Source of the DNA: Chloroflexi bacterium OLB14
GTDB taxonomy: Bacteria; Chloroflexota; Anaerolineae; Anaerolineales; Villigracilaceae
DNA length: 64,000 bases
Assembly: GCA_001567105.1 (NCBI GenBank)
Contig: LMZR01000022.1
Location: 1 to 64,000 of the forward strand
Direction: 5' to 3'
Positions 16,997 to 25,846 of the stretch are shown piece after piece. A model generated the notes under the pieces. The model was not told the origin of the DNA. It did no database searches and saw only the letters and a program-made list of their open reading frames with translations. Position numbers and translations under genes: made by a program. Numbering within the stretch: position 1 is the first letter of the stretch; each line of letters begins with the position of its first letter.

Positions 16997-18715
16997 TTAT
17001 GGCTGTGCTGTTGCTGGAATAGCAGTTGATTCTTCTAATACGCGACGCGTGACTAAATACCACTGATTGATGAGTGCCAATCTATCGCTAACATCGTATA
17101 ACGGGGCAACTTGCACGCCTTGTACTTGTGCATCTACTCCATAAGAATAGACAGGATAATATAAAGGTAATGACGGAAGTTCCTTAGCAAAAACCACCTG
17201 AAAGTTACGATAGAGGCGCGCTCGGTCATCAAAGTTTGTTGAGGTGCGGGCAATTTCTAAAAATTCACTAGCAGAACGGTTATTCCATTGAGAATAGTTT
17301 TGTCCACTAGTAGCTTCAGATTGATGCCAAAATAAGTAAGGGTCAGGGTCTGGGGTGCGTGTTGTATTCAAATCTACTAATGTGGCTTCGTAGGTACGTG
17401 GAGCCAGAAAATCATTGAGCAATGAATCATACGTCACAGCTTGTAAGTTAATGCGCACACCAATTAAAGTCCAATCGGCTTGAATAGATTGTGCAATTTT
17501 GGTGTGAATTTCATCATCAGGATGAACAAGTGTAAAAACTAACTGCTGGCCTTCTTTTGAGCGCACATCACTACCCGCAGGGAAAAGATAGCCTTCTTCT
17601 TTTAGTATCTGATTGGCACTTTCAGGATCGTATGGGAATTTTTCAATCTCATCGTAATAAGCCCATGAGCCCGGCAAGATGGGTCCATCAGCAATAATGG
17701 CTTGACCTTGCAAAATATGCGAAACGATCACATTGCGATTAATACCCAACATTAAAGCTCGACGAACTTTTTCATTTTGCATAAATGGCACAGTGGGATT
17801 GTTTAGATTGAGAAATACGATTCCCATCTGAGGCAAACGGCTAGAGTAAACAGATAGTGTTGGCTCCTGTAGTGCAGATTGTAAAACGTCGTTACTAATT
17901 TGGCTAACACCAAGCACTTCCCCTTGTTCGTAAGCATCAAACGCGGCGACAGAATTTGGGTAAAAGCGAAAAACGACTTGTTCAACAAAGGGTGGTGTTA
18001 GGTAGTAATTTTCATTAACAACCAATGCCACACCAGTAATTTGCCCTCCACTGGTGAGCAAACGTTCAAATTTATATGGACCAGAACCAATTGGTTTCAA
18101 ATTAAAATCTGCACTGGCAAGTTGATCAACAGGGACAGATTCTAAAATATGTTTTGGTAAAACGCCAAACGTTGCATAATCTAAAAATGGCGCAAATGGC
18201 TCAGGCAATAATATTTGTAGCGTTTTATCGTTAAGGCGAGTTACGGTTATTTGTGACCACAAATCTTTTATATCTTGCGGGTATAACGAAGCACTACTTT
18301 TGATTAACTCAATTGTAAAAATGACATCATCACTGGTAACTGGTGCGCCATCATGCCAGGTTGCGTTTTGGCGAATTGAAAAATTATAAACAGTCCCATT
18401 TGCAGAAACACCCCATGAATCAGCCAAATCTGGTTGAGGTAAACCACGCGCATCAAATTTTATTAAGCTACTAAAAATTAAGCGGTTGATATCTCTATCA
18501 GCAGAATTATTCCAATCCAAGAGCGGGTTCAACCTACCCATCGAGCCTATCAATGCTTCGGTGTAAATTCCGCCAGGGGCGGCTTCGGGTAATGTAATAA
18601 CACTTACAGGTTGTTGGCTTAACAGCAACAAAGCCACAATCACCAATGTGACGGCAACTACAAGAATCTGCCAGCGTAATCGTTTCATAAAATTATTTTG
18701 TTTCGTCTTACCCAC
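16997..18715 (-). CDS. Peptide/nickel-type ABC transporter substrate-binding protein (SBP_bac_5)
   Basis: 572 aa if started at GTG 18715; ATG 18688 (MKRLRWQILVVAVTLVIV) is an equally good or better start. One N-terminal helix, then GGIYTEALIGSMGRLNPLLD, DLADSWGVSANGTVYNFSIR, ATWHDGAPVTSDDVIFT, typical of family 5 periplasmic-type binding proteins. It lacks a lipobox cysteine and is probably held by the uncleaved helix. It should bind oligopeptides outside the cell; its permease genes are not adjacent. secG lies directly upstream behind a terminator. Confidence 0.85.
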   Translation of the reverse strand: MGKTKQNNFMKRLRWQILVVAVTLVIVALLLLSQQPVSVITLPEAAPGGIYTEALIGSMGRLNPLLDWNNSADRDINRLIFSSLIKFDARGLPQPDLADSWGVSANGTVYNFSIRQNATWHDGAPVTSDDVIFTIELIKSSASLYPQDIKDLWSQITVTRLNDKTLQILLPEPFAPFLDYATFGVLPKHILESVPVDQLASADFNLKPIGSGPYKFERLLTSGGQITGVALVVNENYYLTPPFVEQVVFRFYPNSVAAFDAYEQGEVLGVSQISNDVLQSALQEPTLSVYSSRLPQMGIVFLNLNNPTVPFMQNEKVRRALMLGINRNVIVSHILQGQAIIADGPILPGSWAYYDEIEKFPYDPESANQILKEEGYLFPAGSDVRSKEGQQLVFTLVHPDDEIHTKIAQSIQADWTLIGVRINLQAVTYDSLLNDFLAPRTYEATLVDLNTTRTPDPDPYLFWHQSEATSGQNYSQWNNRSASEFLEIARTSTNFDDRARLYRNFQVVFAKELPSLPLYYPVYSYGVDAQVQGVQVAPLYDVSDRLALINQWYLVTRRVLEESTAIPATAQP

Positions 18716-18744
18716 AAGCTAAAGAGTAAGAAAAAAAGAAAAAA

Positions 18745-18783
18745 CCTGCCACGCCTGTGTTTACATCACAACGGCACAGCAGG
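18745..18783 (-). terminator. Rho-independent terminator of secG
   Basis: On the minus strand CCTGCTGTGCC pairs with GGCGTGGCAGG over 11 bp (three G-U) and is followed by T6-C-T7. Confidence 0.8.
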
Positions 18784-18801
18784 CATTTCAAATGAAAAAA
18801 A

Positions 18802-19027
18802 TTATCGTCCAACAACAATGATGGCAATTACCAAAGCAAAAAAACACCACGCTTAATATAATTGTCACCCAAAAGAGGACACGCTCAATACCACGGCGAG
18901 CAGTAAAAAACGCCACCTGTGTCAGCGCCTGTTAACCCGCCCAAGCCCGCGCCCTTACTTTGTAAAATAACACTAAGGATTAAGCCCACCGAGGTATAAT
19001 TAAAGCAATATTTAAAACATTTTCCAT
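18802..19027 (-). CDS. secG: Preprotein translocase subunit SecG, broken by three one-base indels
   Basis: No single frame is open, but three consecutive frame segments read as SecG: MENVLNIALII, then TSVGLILSVILQSKGAGLGG plus LTGADTGGVF, then TARRGIERVLFWVTIILSVV and FFALVIAIIVVGR. The breaks fall at an A lost near 18990, an extra base in the A6 run 18905-18910, and an extra base in the A7 run 18838-18844. Corrected length is 74 aa with two membrane helices, normal for SecG, the YEG channel accessory. GGAGAAA precedes ATG, and a TATAAT box lies at 19058-19063. Because SecG is a conserved export factor, sequencing error is the likeliest cause. Confidence 0.85.
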
Positions 19028-19057
19028 TCTTTATTTCTCCTTAAATTTAGCGGGCAA

Positions 19058-19063
19058 ATTATA
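19058..19063 (-). promoter_or_regulatory. -10 box of secG
   Basis: On the minus strand AAGGTATAATTT, about 30 nt before the secG start, matching the GGTATAAT wording seen at other promoters here. Confidence 0.6.
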
Positions 19064-19111
19064 CCTTAACTTGCCTTCCATACCTTAAGAGACTGTTTAA
19101 TAACTTATTTT

Positions 19112-19179
19112 CATCCACTAATCTCTGTGAATTTCCACCAATCTGTCTTTTATTCATGAAGATTAGTGTGGATTAGCGG
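19112..19179. repeat. GATTAG-type inverted repeat
   Basis: ATCCACTAATCTCTGTG on the left and GATTAGTGTGGATTAGCGG on the right form an imperfect palindrome. The same wording flanks the GxxExxY pseudogene at 56092-56613. Confidence 0.7.
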
Positions 19180-19237
19180 AAAGTGTTCTTTTTTCATTAT
19201 ATAAGAAAGAGGAAAGAAGAAAGATTTATCTATAAAA

Positions 19238-20299
19238 ATGCAAGAACTTATCATCAACCTTCACATGCACACACGCTACTCGGATGGCAGTGGTTTACAT
19301 AAAGATATTGCCGTTGCCGCTTTCAAAGCAGGCGTAGATGTCGTCATCGTCACTGACCATAATATTTTAGTGAGCGACTTTGAAGGTTACTACAAAGAAA
19401 AAAATAAAAAACTGCTTATGCTCATTGGCGAAGAAGTGCACGACCAAGCTCGCAACCCGCAAAAAAACCATTTGCTAGTTTTTGGAGCTAATCGTGAGTT
19501 GGCAACATTTGCAGAAAACTCACAAAATTTAATCAACCAAGTCCAAAACGCTGGCGGAATTTGCTTCCTTGCTCACCCCGACGACCCTGAAGCTAAAGCC
19601 TTTCGAGAAATTGATATTTCTTGGGAAGATTGGTCAGTGCAAAATTATACAGGCATCGAACTATGGAACGCCCTCAGTGAATTAAAAACTGTTGTACCAA
19701 CAAAATTACATGGTGCGCTTTATGCTTTCTTCCCGCATCTTGTGGCACATCATCCTATTCCAAACACAATCAAAAAATGGGATGAGTTAACTGCCACTGG
19801 AAATAAAGTGGTTGCCATTGGCGGCTCTGATGCTCACGCTTTAGATATGCACATGGGATTTATTCACAAAACGATTTTTCCTTACGATTTTCATTTTCGA
19901 ACTGTGAACACACATGCGCTTCTTCCTGACCCTCTTACTGGTGATGTGAACCTCGACAAGAATCTTATCTACAAGTCCCTTGCCGCTGGACATTGCTTCA
20001 TCGGCTATGATTTACCTGCACCCACAAAAGGCTTTCGTTTCTCAGCACAAGGTAAAGATACATCTGTCATTATGGGTGATGAAATTTCAGCCAAAGGTGG
20101 CGTGACCCTACAAGCCAAACTTCCGCATAGTGCCGAAATCGTTTTAATTAAAGATGGTCAAGTGATACAAACTTGGAAGAATCAAACTGCTTGCACACAC
20201 ATCACTACCGAAGCAGGTGTGTATAGAATCGAAGCGTATAAAAATTATTGGGGCAAAAAACGTGGCTGGATTTATAGTAATCCGATTTATTTGAGATAG
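19238..20299 (+). CDS. PHP-domain metal-dependent phosphoesterase
   Basis: 353 aa. Metal-binding motifs of the PHP fold: NLHMHTRYSDGSG at residue ~6, VTDHNI, the Glu in IGEEVH, FLAHPDDPE and GGSDAHALDMH. A C-terminal ~80-residue beta domain (GVTLQAKLPHSAEIVLIKDG) is typical of PHP proteins that act on unknown phosphoesters. No Shine-Dalgarno at normal distance; a purine-rich stretch lies 15-25 nt upstream. It stands alone between repeats. Confidence 0.8.
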   Translation: MQELIINLHMHTRYSDGSGLHKDIAVAAFKAGVDVVIVTDHNILVSDFEGYYKEKNKKLLMLIGEEVHDQARNPQKNHLLVFGANRELATFAENSQNLINQVQNAGGICFLAHPDDPEAKAFREIDISWEDWSVQNYTGIELWNALSELKTVVPTKLHGALYAFFPHLVAHHPIPNTIKKWDELTATGNKVVAIGGSDAHALDMHMGFIHKTIFPYDFHFRTVNTHALLPDPLTGDVNLDKNLIYKSLAAGHCFIGYDLPAPTKGFRFSAQGKDTSVIMGDEISAKGGVTLQAKLPHSAEIVLIKDGQVIQTWKNQTACTHITTEAGVYRIEAYKNYWGKKRGWIYSNPIYLR

Positions 20300-20534
20300 C
20301 GATTAGCAATTGGCAGTTAGCGTTTAGAAGCAAAAATAAAACTTGCTGAAACAGAAACAACTATCAGCTAGGTAATGAGGCGAGATTCTTGGCTACGCTC
20401 AGAATGACATGAAATAAAATCTGTGGTAAACTTCGCCCGCTTTAATAATCTAGGTACATTTGTATATGTTCCTTCCGCTCTTGGCAAGTCTACGATTTGA
20501 ACTTGAGCAAACCCATGGAAAGGAGGTTTTCCCA
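20300..20534 (+). other. Intergenic region before rpsF with repeat fragments
   Basis: Contains GATTCTTGGCTACGCTCAGA (from 20390), a fragment of a widely dispersed repeat, and TTAATAAT near 20443. The 80 nt before rpsF could fold (CAAGT near 20494 with ACTTG near 20513), which might belong to an S6:S18 autoregulatory leader, but I do not see that motif clearly. AAAGGAGG (20519-20526) is the rpsF ribosome binding site. Confidence 0.4.
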
Positions 20535-20819
20535 ATGCGTAAATATGAATTGATGTGCATTCTCCAACCAGATTTGGATGAGAACGCTTTTAATGGCGTG
20601 CTTGACAAGGTAAAAGGTTGGATAAGTGACTCTGGCGGTAGTGTAGATAAAGCTGAGGTGTGGGGCAGGCGCAAGCTTGCTTCTTTCATCAAGAAGCAAC
20701 GTGAAGGTCAATATGTGTTATTAAATGTGACCATGAATCCTGCCGCAACTTCAGACCTTGAACGTAACTTGCGTTATCAAGAATCTGTTTTGCGTCACAT
20801 GCTTTCGGTGGTTGGATAA
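20535..20819 (+). CDS. rpsF: 30S ribosomal protein S6
   Basis: 94 aa, MRKYELMCILQPDLDENAF, with GGSVDKAEVWGRRKLASFIK and GQYVLLNVTMNP, clear bS6. Start fixed by AAAGGAGG ten bases upstream. Forms the classic rpsF-ssb-rpsR cluster with the next two genes. S6 binds S18 and 16S rRNA on the platform of the small subunit. Confidence 0.95.
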   Translation: MRKYELMCILQPDLDENAFNGVLDKVKGWISDSGGSVDKAEVWGRRKLASFIKKQREGQYVLLNVTMNPAATSDLERNLRYQESVLRHMLSVVG

Positions 20820-20854
20820 TTGATTTGAATCGTTAATCTATCAAGGAGATTGGT

Positions 20855-21280
20855 ATGAGCAGAGGTCTTAATAAAGTTCAAATTATTGGTCATCTTGGAA
20901 AAGACCCTGAGATGCGTTACACCCCGTCAGGCAAGCCAGTAACTACATTTACTGTGGCTGTCAGCCGTACTTGGAATAATGCTGAAGGCGAGAAACGTAG
21001 TGAAACCGAGTGGTTTAATGTAGTAACGTGGGGCAACTTGGCTGAAATTTGTAAGCAATATCTTGTGAAGGGTAAGCAAGTGTATATCGAAGGACATTTG
21101 AAAACTCGCTCATGGGATGATAAGGAAAAAGAAGGTGTAAAGCATTATCGGGTTGAGATTGTTGCCAATGAGATGATGATGCTCGGAGACCGACGCGATT
21201 CAAACAATCAAACACACGAAGCAGAAACATCTTCGGCAGATGCTTTAAACACTGCTGTAGAAGATGATTTCCCATTTTAG
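20855..21280 (+). CDS. ssb: Single-stranded DNA-binding protein
   Basis: 141 aa, SRGLNKVQIIGHLGKDPEMRYTPSGKPVTTFTVAVSR, an OB-fold SSB. WNNAEGEKRSETEWFNVVTWG and VYIEGHLKTRSWDDKEG-type motifs are present; the acidic C-terminal tip is AVEDDFPF, the conserved protein-interaction tail (DDxPF). CAAGGAGA precedes the ATG. Co-transcribed with rpsF and rpsR. Confidence 0.95.
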   Translation: MSRGLNKVQIIGHLGKDPEMRYTPSGKPVTTFTVAVSRTWNNAEGEKRSETEWFNVVTWGNLAEICKQYLVKGKQVYIEGHLKTRSWDDKEKEGVKHYRVEIVANEMMMLGDRRDSNNQTHEAETSSADALNTAVEDDFPF

Positions 21281-21298
21281 TTTTATTTTGGAGTAACC

Positions 21299-21587
21299 AT
21301 GTCTGAAGAAAGATCAAAAAATACATCTGGTGGAGAAGGTGGCGAACGCGGTGAGTGGCAAGTTTTTTGCTAAACCAAAGTTTTGTCAATTCTGTGCCGA
21401 TAAAAATTTGAATATTGATTATAAGAATGTTGAGCTTTTGAAGAAATATGTTACAGAAGATGGCAACATTCGCCCACGCCGCCAAACTGGCGCGTGTGCT
21501 AAGCATCAACGTGTGGTAGCGGCAGCTGTAAAACAAGCCCGCCATGTTGCATTACTGCCATTCAGTGGTGCTGAATCTGTTCGTTAA
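21299..21587 (+). CDS. rpsR: 30S ribosomal protein S18 (N-terminal frameshift)
   Basis: ATG 21299 with TTTGGAGTAACC upstream reads [18 protein letters not shown] and then runs into a stop at 21371. The S18 body, [20 protein letters not shown]...[22 protein letters not shown], lies one base over and continues to 21587. The net +1 shift sits near 21350-21354 in a GGTGAGTGG stretch. A GTG at 21330 could start the body alone but has no Shine-Dalgarno. S18 is essential, so this break is best read as a sequence error. CxxC pairs (CQFC) suggest a zinc-binding form of S18. Confidence 0.9.
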
Positions 21588-21600
21588 TAAATTTTATACT

Positions 21601-21624
21601 GGGTATGAGATAAATCTCCATACC
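21601..21624. terminator. Hairpin after rpsR
   Basis: GGGTATGAGAT pairs with ATCTCCATACCC with one bulged base. No clear T-run follows, so terminator function is tentative. Confidence 0.45.
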
Positions 21625-21640
21625 CACATAACTGAATAAA

Positions 21641-21691
21641 AAACAATCATCCCGCAGGTTTAGGCAGTGATACTATGTAACCCTGCGGGCT
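21641..21691. repeat. CCCGCAGG inverted repeat
   Basis: CATCCCGCAGGTTT and AACCCTGCGGGC bracket about 22 bp. It is a diverged member of the CCCGTAGGG family. Confidence 0.6.
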
Positions 21692-21712
21692 ATTGATTAA
21701 GGAAATACTCTT

Positions 21713-23133
21713 ATGCCGAACGAATCGGGCAAAAAACCTGCCCCTCAACACAAAAACATGTTGCTCGCTTGCAACGTGAAAAAGAACAAACCCGCCTTAT
21801 TCTTTATGCTTTATTTGGGATTTTAGGCGTGGTGATTGTATTGCTTGTTTATGGTTGGCTAGATACTGCCTACTTTCAAGTAAACAAGCCTGTAGCCAAA
21901 GTTGGAGAGACTGAAATTCTACTTAAAGATTTTGAACCTCGTGTACGTTTAGAACGTCAGAACTTACTCAATCAATCTTTACAATTGCAACAATATGTGC
22001 AAATGTTTGGAAGTGCAGAAACAGCTTCTCAATTTTTTGGTTACGATGTTAGTTCTCAAATCCAAAAAATTAGCGCTCAACTTAACAGCCCTGTTGCAAT
22101 TGGCGAAAGCGTGCTAACCCAAATGGTTGATGAAGAAATTATTCGCCAAGAAGCCGCTAAGCGTGGCATCACCGTTAGCGAAGAAGAATTGCAAAAATCA
22201 GTAGAAGAATTTTTCGACTATTTCCCCAATGGAACTTCTACTCCAACCATTACGCCTACAACATTCAACACCCCTCAACTACCTGCCGAAGCGTTACTCA
22301 TTATTACGCCAACCATTCAAGCCAGTTCAACCCCAACTGCCACTGCTGTTGTAGTTGATGGAACACTTCAACCAACTTTGATGCCTACAATGACAAGTAC
22401 GCCTCTCCCCACTTCGACAGTTGGTCCCACATCCACACCTTCACCTACAGCCACAGCTTATACTGAAGAAGGCTTCCAAGAGCAAACTGCTAAACTCGAT
22501 GAGGATTTAACAAAACTTGGTTTTAGCCCAGAATACTACCGCTCCTTTTTAGAGAATCAACTTCTTCGAGAAAAACTCACCGATGCAATAGCCGTAAATG
22601 TGACAACCAACCAAACACAAGTTTGGGCACGCCACATTCTCGTAGCTGATGAAGAAACTGCAAAAGATATCATTGCTCGTCTCCAAGCAGGTGAGGATTT
22701 CGCTCAACTCGCTTCAACACTTTCTACAGATACTGCCTCGGCTGTGCAAGGTGGAGATTTAGGTTGGTTTGGGCCAGGTCAAATGGTATCTGAATTTGAG
22801 ACTGCCGCTTTTGCTTTAGAAAAGCCTGGTGATATTACAACTACTCCAGTTAAAAGCAATTTTGGGTATCACATCATTCAATTAGTAGCCAAACAAGAAC
22901 GCCCCATGAGCGCAGACCAAATTACGTCTGCTAAAAATCAGGCTTTCCAAGAATGGCTCACCAATGCGCGTGAAACCGAATACACTGTTGAAAAATTTGA
23001 CTTCTGGAAAAACCGCGTACCTGATGAACCTAGCTTTGTTAGCATTGCAACCGAATCTGCTATTCGAGAGCAAACTGCTCAAGCAGAACAACGTGCCACT
23101 TACGAGGCTGTAACATTAACGCCAATTCCATAG
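21713..23133 (+). CDS. SurA/PrsA-like foldase with parvulin PPIase domain (N-terminal frameshift)
   Basis: ATG 21713 follows AAGGAAAT and begins MPNESGKKPAPQHK; adding one A to the A5 run at 21752-21756 continues it as KHVARLQREKEQTRLILYA into the long frame. One membrane helix (LILYALFGILGVVIVLLVYGWL) anchors an external protein. SurA_N-like helices (ESVLTQMVDEEIIRQEAAKRG) are split by an ~80-residue Thr/Pro/Ser linker, followed by a parvulin domain (ARHILVADEETAKDIIARLQ, GGDLGWFGPGQMV, SNFGYHIIQLV). It should assist folding of exported proteins; the Thr/Pro linker inside the chaperone part is unusual. Confidence 0.85.
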
Positions 23134-23154
23134 AATAAACTTCCTATAAAAATT

Positions 23155-23220
23155 AGCCACAAAACGCTTAGAGGACGAATGAAGTTTTTTTCAAAAGCAC
23201 CTCTGCGCTTTGTGGCTTTC
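23155..23220 (+). terminator. Terminator of the foldase gene
   Basis: AGCCACAAAACGC pairs with GCGCTTTGTGGCT, with inner TTAGAGG/CCTCTG pairing, and TTTCTTT follows. Confidence 0.75.
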
Positions 23221-23257
23221 TTTATATAAACTAATACAAAAGAATCGAGCTGGTTAC

Positions 23258-23722
23258 ATGAGTAAAGTTTTATTTGCACCCCGTTTAGGCAAACAAGGTC
23301 AACTTCGCATTGGTTGTTGCGCTGTGATATTTGACTCAACCCGCCAAAAAGTTTTGCTCACACAAAGAACAGATAATGGTCGGTGGTGTTTGCCTGGTGG
23401 CGCAATGGAATCTGGTGAATCAGTCAGTGAAGCATGTGAACGCGAAGTGTTAGAAGAAACCAATTTGAAAGTAAAAGCAAAAAGATTAATTGGGGTGTAT
23501 AGCAACCCAGATCAATTGGTGATCTACAATGATGGCACAAAAGTTTTTATGGTTGTGTTAAGCTTCGAGGCTGAAGTCATTTCTGGTGAGTTAAGTTTAA
23601 GTAACGAAACAACAGCCTTTGGATATTTTTCTCTAGCTGAAATGGCATCTATGCCTATGCATGGCGAGCATAAAGCCCGTGTAGAAGATGCCTTTTTAGG
23701 TGGCGAAACGTTAACAAAGTAA
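23258..23722 (+). CDS. Nudix hydrolase (ADP-ribose pyrophosphatase/MutT-like)
   Basis: 154 aa from ATG 23258. Canonical Nudix box GAMESGESVSEACEREVLEE, with WCLPGG just before it. The body RIGCCAVIFDSTRQKVLLTQR is typical of small MutT-type enzymes. Reaction is hydrolysis of a nucleoside diphosphate linked to another group; substrate unknown. Upstream spacing to a ribosome site is weak. It stands between the foldase terminator and a membrane protein with its own promoter-like box. Confidence 0.8.
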   Translation: MSKVLFAPRLGKQGQLRIGCCAVIFDSTRQKVLLTQRTDNGRWCLPGGAMESGESVSEACEREVLEETNLKVKAKRLIGVYSNPDQLVIYNDGTKVFMVVLSFEAEVISGELSLSNETTAFGYFSLAEMASMPMHGEHKARVEDAFLGGETLTK

Positions 23723-23725
23723 CGG

Positions 23726-23731
23726 TATAAT
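23726..23731 (+). promoter_or_regulatory. -10 box before the 23790 membrane protein
   Basis: ACGGTATAATAAA, another GGTATAAT-type box, 58 nt before a gene that has its own AGAGGAGG ribosome binding site. Confidence 0.5.
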
Positions 23732-23789
23732 AAATAACGTAACAATCAAGTATGTTATAAAACTATCACTTCTAACCAGAGGAGGCAAT

Positions 23790-24497
23790 ATGCTAAACAA
23801 TTTTTCAGAAAAGTTTTACAAATGGGCAAATGGTTGGCTAGTACTTATTTTCATCGCCTTAGATATGTTCTTTGCTGGCTTCGTCATGCCGATGATGGGC
23901 GCATTGATGAAAAGTGGCACAGGTTTAGAACAACCTCTTGATTTAATGGCATTTGCCCCACCTGAAGAAATCTTTGCAATGATCGAACTCTATGGTGACG
24001 CAAACCGAATGTTTTATCGTCGAGTAGAACTTACAGCAGATATTATGTATCCGATTGTTTACACTTTTGCATTCGGCTTATTAATTTCATGGCTATTTAA
24101 GCGTGGCTTTAATAAAAATAATTCCATGCGAAAATATAATGTAATCCCATTATTTGCATTTGTGTTTGATATTCTTGAAAACCTAAATATTGTTACCTTA
24201 CTTTCAATTTTCCCCTCTCAGCCCATTATTTTAGGCTGGACATTGTTTATCTTCACTGCTGTCAAATGGCTATTTGCAGGGCTTTGTATTATTCTTATTC
24301 TGCTTGGATTGGTAATGGCAATAAAAATAAATTTAAAGTGCAAAATTAATTTGGGTAGGGATATGGCGTCGCCGTATCCCTACATTTTTAACCACCACAC
24401 ACCTGTACATTCAGGCAAAATTACCCAATTATTTTTCATCACTTTATCACCTAATTCATCACCGAAGAAAAAGCGGGAAAGTTCTTCGGCTTCTTGA
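23790..24497 (+). CDS. Four-helix membrane protein of unknown function (3' end doubtful)
   Basis: Start follows AGAGGAGGCAAT. Four hydrophobic helices: WLVLIFIALDMFFAGFVMPM, MYPIVYTFAFGLLISWLF, VIPLFAFVFDILENLNIVTL, and WLFAGLCIILILLGLVMAI. The family is not one I can name. After the last helix the frame runs through a terminator hairpin and 118 bp into the convergent methyltransferase. One A gained or lost in the AAAAA near 24322 would end the protein at about 24330 or 24349, before the hairpin, so the tail from residue ~180 is probably not real. Confidence 0.65.
   Translation: MLNNFSEKFYKWANGWLVLIFIALDMFFAGFVMPMMGALMKSGTGLEQPLDLMAFAPPEEIFAMIELYGDANRMFYRRVELTADIMYPIVYTFAFGLLISWLFKRGFNKNNSMRKYNVIPLFAFVFDILENLNIVTLLSIFPSQPIILGWTLFIFTAVKWLFAGLCIILILLGLVMAIKINLKCKINLGRDMASPYPYIFNHHTPVHSGKITQLFFITLSPNSSPKKKRESSSAS
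24355..24383. terminator. Bidirectional terminator between convergent genes
   Basis: GTAGGGATATGGCG pairs with CGCCGTATCCCTAC (one T-G) around a single base. T- and A-runs flank it. The stop codon of the methyltransferase overlaps the hairpin. Confidence 0.8.
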
Positions 24498-25095
24498 AGC
24501 GATTCAAATTTATAATCGGTGCGGATAATTTTATTTTGGAATCCGACCTCATCTAGCCAGACATAAAAATCTGTTAGATGTTCCAACTTAACAGGTGACT
24601 CATTCCCCGTCCCTAACGATTCAAACAGAACAATATAACTGTTTGCTGTTAGGACTCTTTTCATTTCCCTCAGCCATTTTTCTAATTCTTCTTGCCATGT
24701 GTCTTTATTCCACACTGCCAAATAACTGACACTCCAACCAGAGACAACTAGATTCGCAGAATGATCATCTATTGGTAATTGACGATGGTCAGCCACATCA
24801 ACTTTCCAATTGGTTAAATCCGTTTTGGATAATTTTTCTTTACATACACGTAACATTTCTGCTGAAATATCAAAGGCGTGAATCGAGTGGACGATTGGGG
24901 CGAGTAAACAGGTCAATCGTCCAGTACCAGCCCCAAGGTCAAGGACGCGATGCGTTGAGCCCGTCGAAACGAGGCGGTTTTGTAAATCAGTAATTTCTTT
25001 CAAGGCTTTGAGTATGTTGCCTTGATAATCTTCTCTAGCAATCAAGCTTCGTATTTGTCGCCTTCGGTTTTGTAAATTTCTTCTTGTGTAGGCAT
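24380..25095 (-). CDS. Class I SAM-dependent methyltransferase (N-terminal frameshift)
   Basis: From ATG 25095 the reading is MPTQEEIYKTEGDKYEA, then a stop. Adding one T at the pair 25044-25045 continues as LIAREDYQGNILKALKEI, giving about 238 aa. SAM-binding motif I is VLDLGAGTGRLTCLLAP; motif II region HAFDISAEMLRVC; DVADHRQLPIDDHSANLVVSG covers motifs III-IV. C-terminus ends GVWWLKM. It methylates an unknown small molecule or cofactor precursor. It shares the minus strand with a downstream-oriented lipoprotein/hydrolase pair. Confidence 0.85.
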
Positions 25096-25102
25096 AGTTT
25101 TA

Positions 25103-25846
25103 TTAACACGTCAACGTAATAGACTTACTGCTCGTCTCTCCAGCACCATTGAAAGCCACAATATAATATCCAACACTCTGACCAGCCAACAATGTAATCG
25201 TTTCACCAAAAGATGTTGAGTTGGCTGGCAATTCAATAGCTAACTCATTGTTGCGAAAGACGCGATAGCCTGTCTCGCCATCTTTGTCAGACCATGCAAT
25301 GGTCACATTGGCTTCATTGGTGGCGTAATTGCAAGAGATGTTCCAACTTTGCAAACTGACATCATCAGGTGAGCCGCCTTGTGGAGTTGCTGGGGCTGTG
25401 ACGGTTGGTACTGCCGCTAAACTTCCTGAAGGTGTTACATATTCACCTGAGACCCAACACTCACCTGCACTGGTTGAAACAATCCAATAATTAGGTGGAT
25501 AAAAACCAACAATCTTAACTGATTCATTTGGCACGATTTGTGTCACGCGCTGATAATTTACACCCGGACCCATTCTGCAATTGGTCACATCTTCGAAACT
25601 GGCAAACGGTTCACCTGACGAGGCGGTTGGTTGGGCAGTGCTATTTGAGTTGTTATTTTGCCCTGACGATGTTGGGCTAGCCAGCGGGGTTTGATTGCTA
25701 CTGTTGATTGCCGCTTCAACGGTCAATGCAGCGGCGGTTTGAATATCTACTGCTGATTCAGGTGATGTTGAAGCGGGTATGTTGCAAGCAACGAAGGTTA
25801 GTAAAACAATGATAGAAGTAAATGTGAATATAGTTTTCGATTTCAT
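25103..25846 (-). CDS. Lipoprotein with bacterial SH3 domain
   Basis: 247 aa. Lipobox FVAC after MKSKTIFTFTSIIVLLT. A Ser/Thr/Asn-rich linker leads to an SH3b domain (NCRMGPGVNYQRVTQIVPNE, WIVSTSAGECWVSGEYV) and then a fibronectin-III-like domain (ANVTIAWSDKDGETGYRVFR, GQSVGYYIVAFNGAG). SH3b domains typically bind peptidoglycan, so it probably sits on the wall face of the membrane. Its start overlaps the stop of the serine hydrolase gene by ATGA, implying translational coupling. Confidence 0.85.
   Translation of the reverse strand: MKSKTIFTFTSIIVLLTFVACNIPASTSPESAVDIQTAAALTVEAAINSSNQTPLASPTSSGQNNNSNSTAQPTASSGEPFASFEDVTNCRMGPGVNYQRVTQIVPNESVKIVGFYPPNYWIVSTSAGECWVSGEYVTPSGSLAAVPTVTAPATPQGGSPDDVSLQSWNISCNYATNEANVTIAWSDKDGETGYRVFRNNELAIELPANSTSFGETITLLAGQSVGYYIVAFNGAGETSSKSITLTC

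Noticed and set aside
20455-20534. S6:S18 ribosomal leader motif
   Set aside because: A weak stem is possible, but the conserved bulge and loop of that motif were not recognisable.
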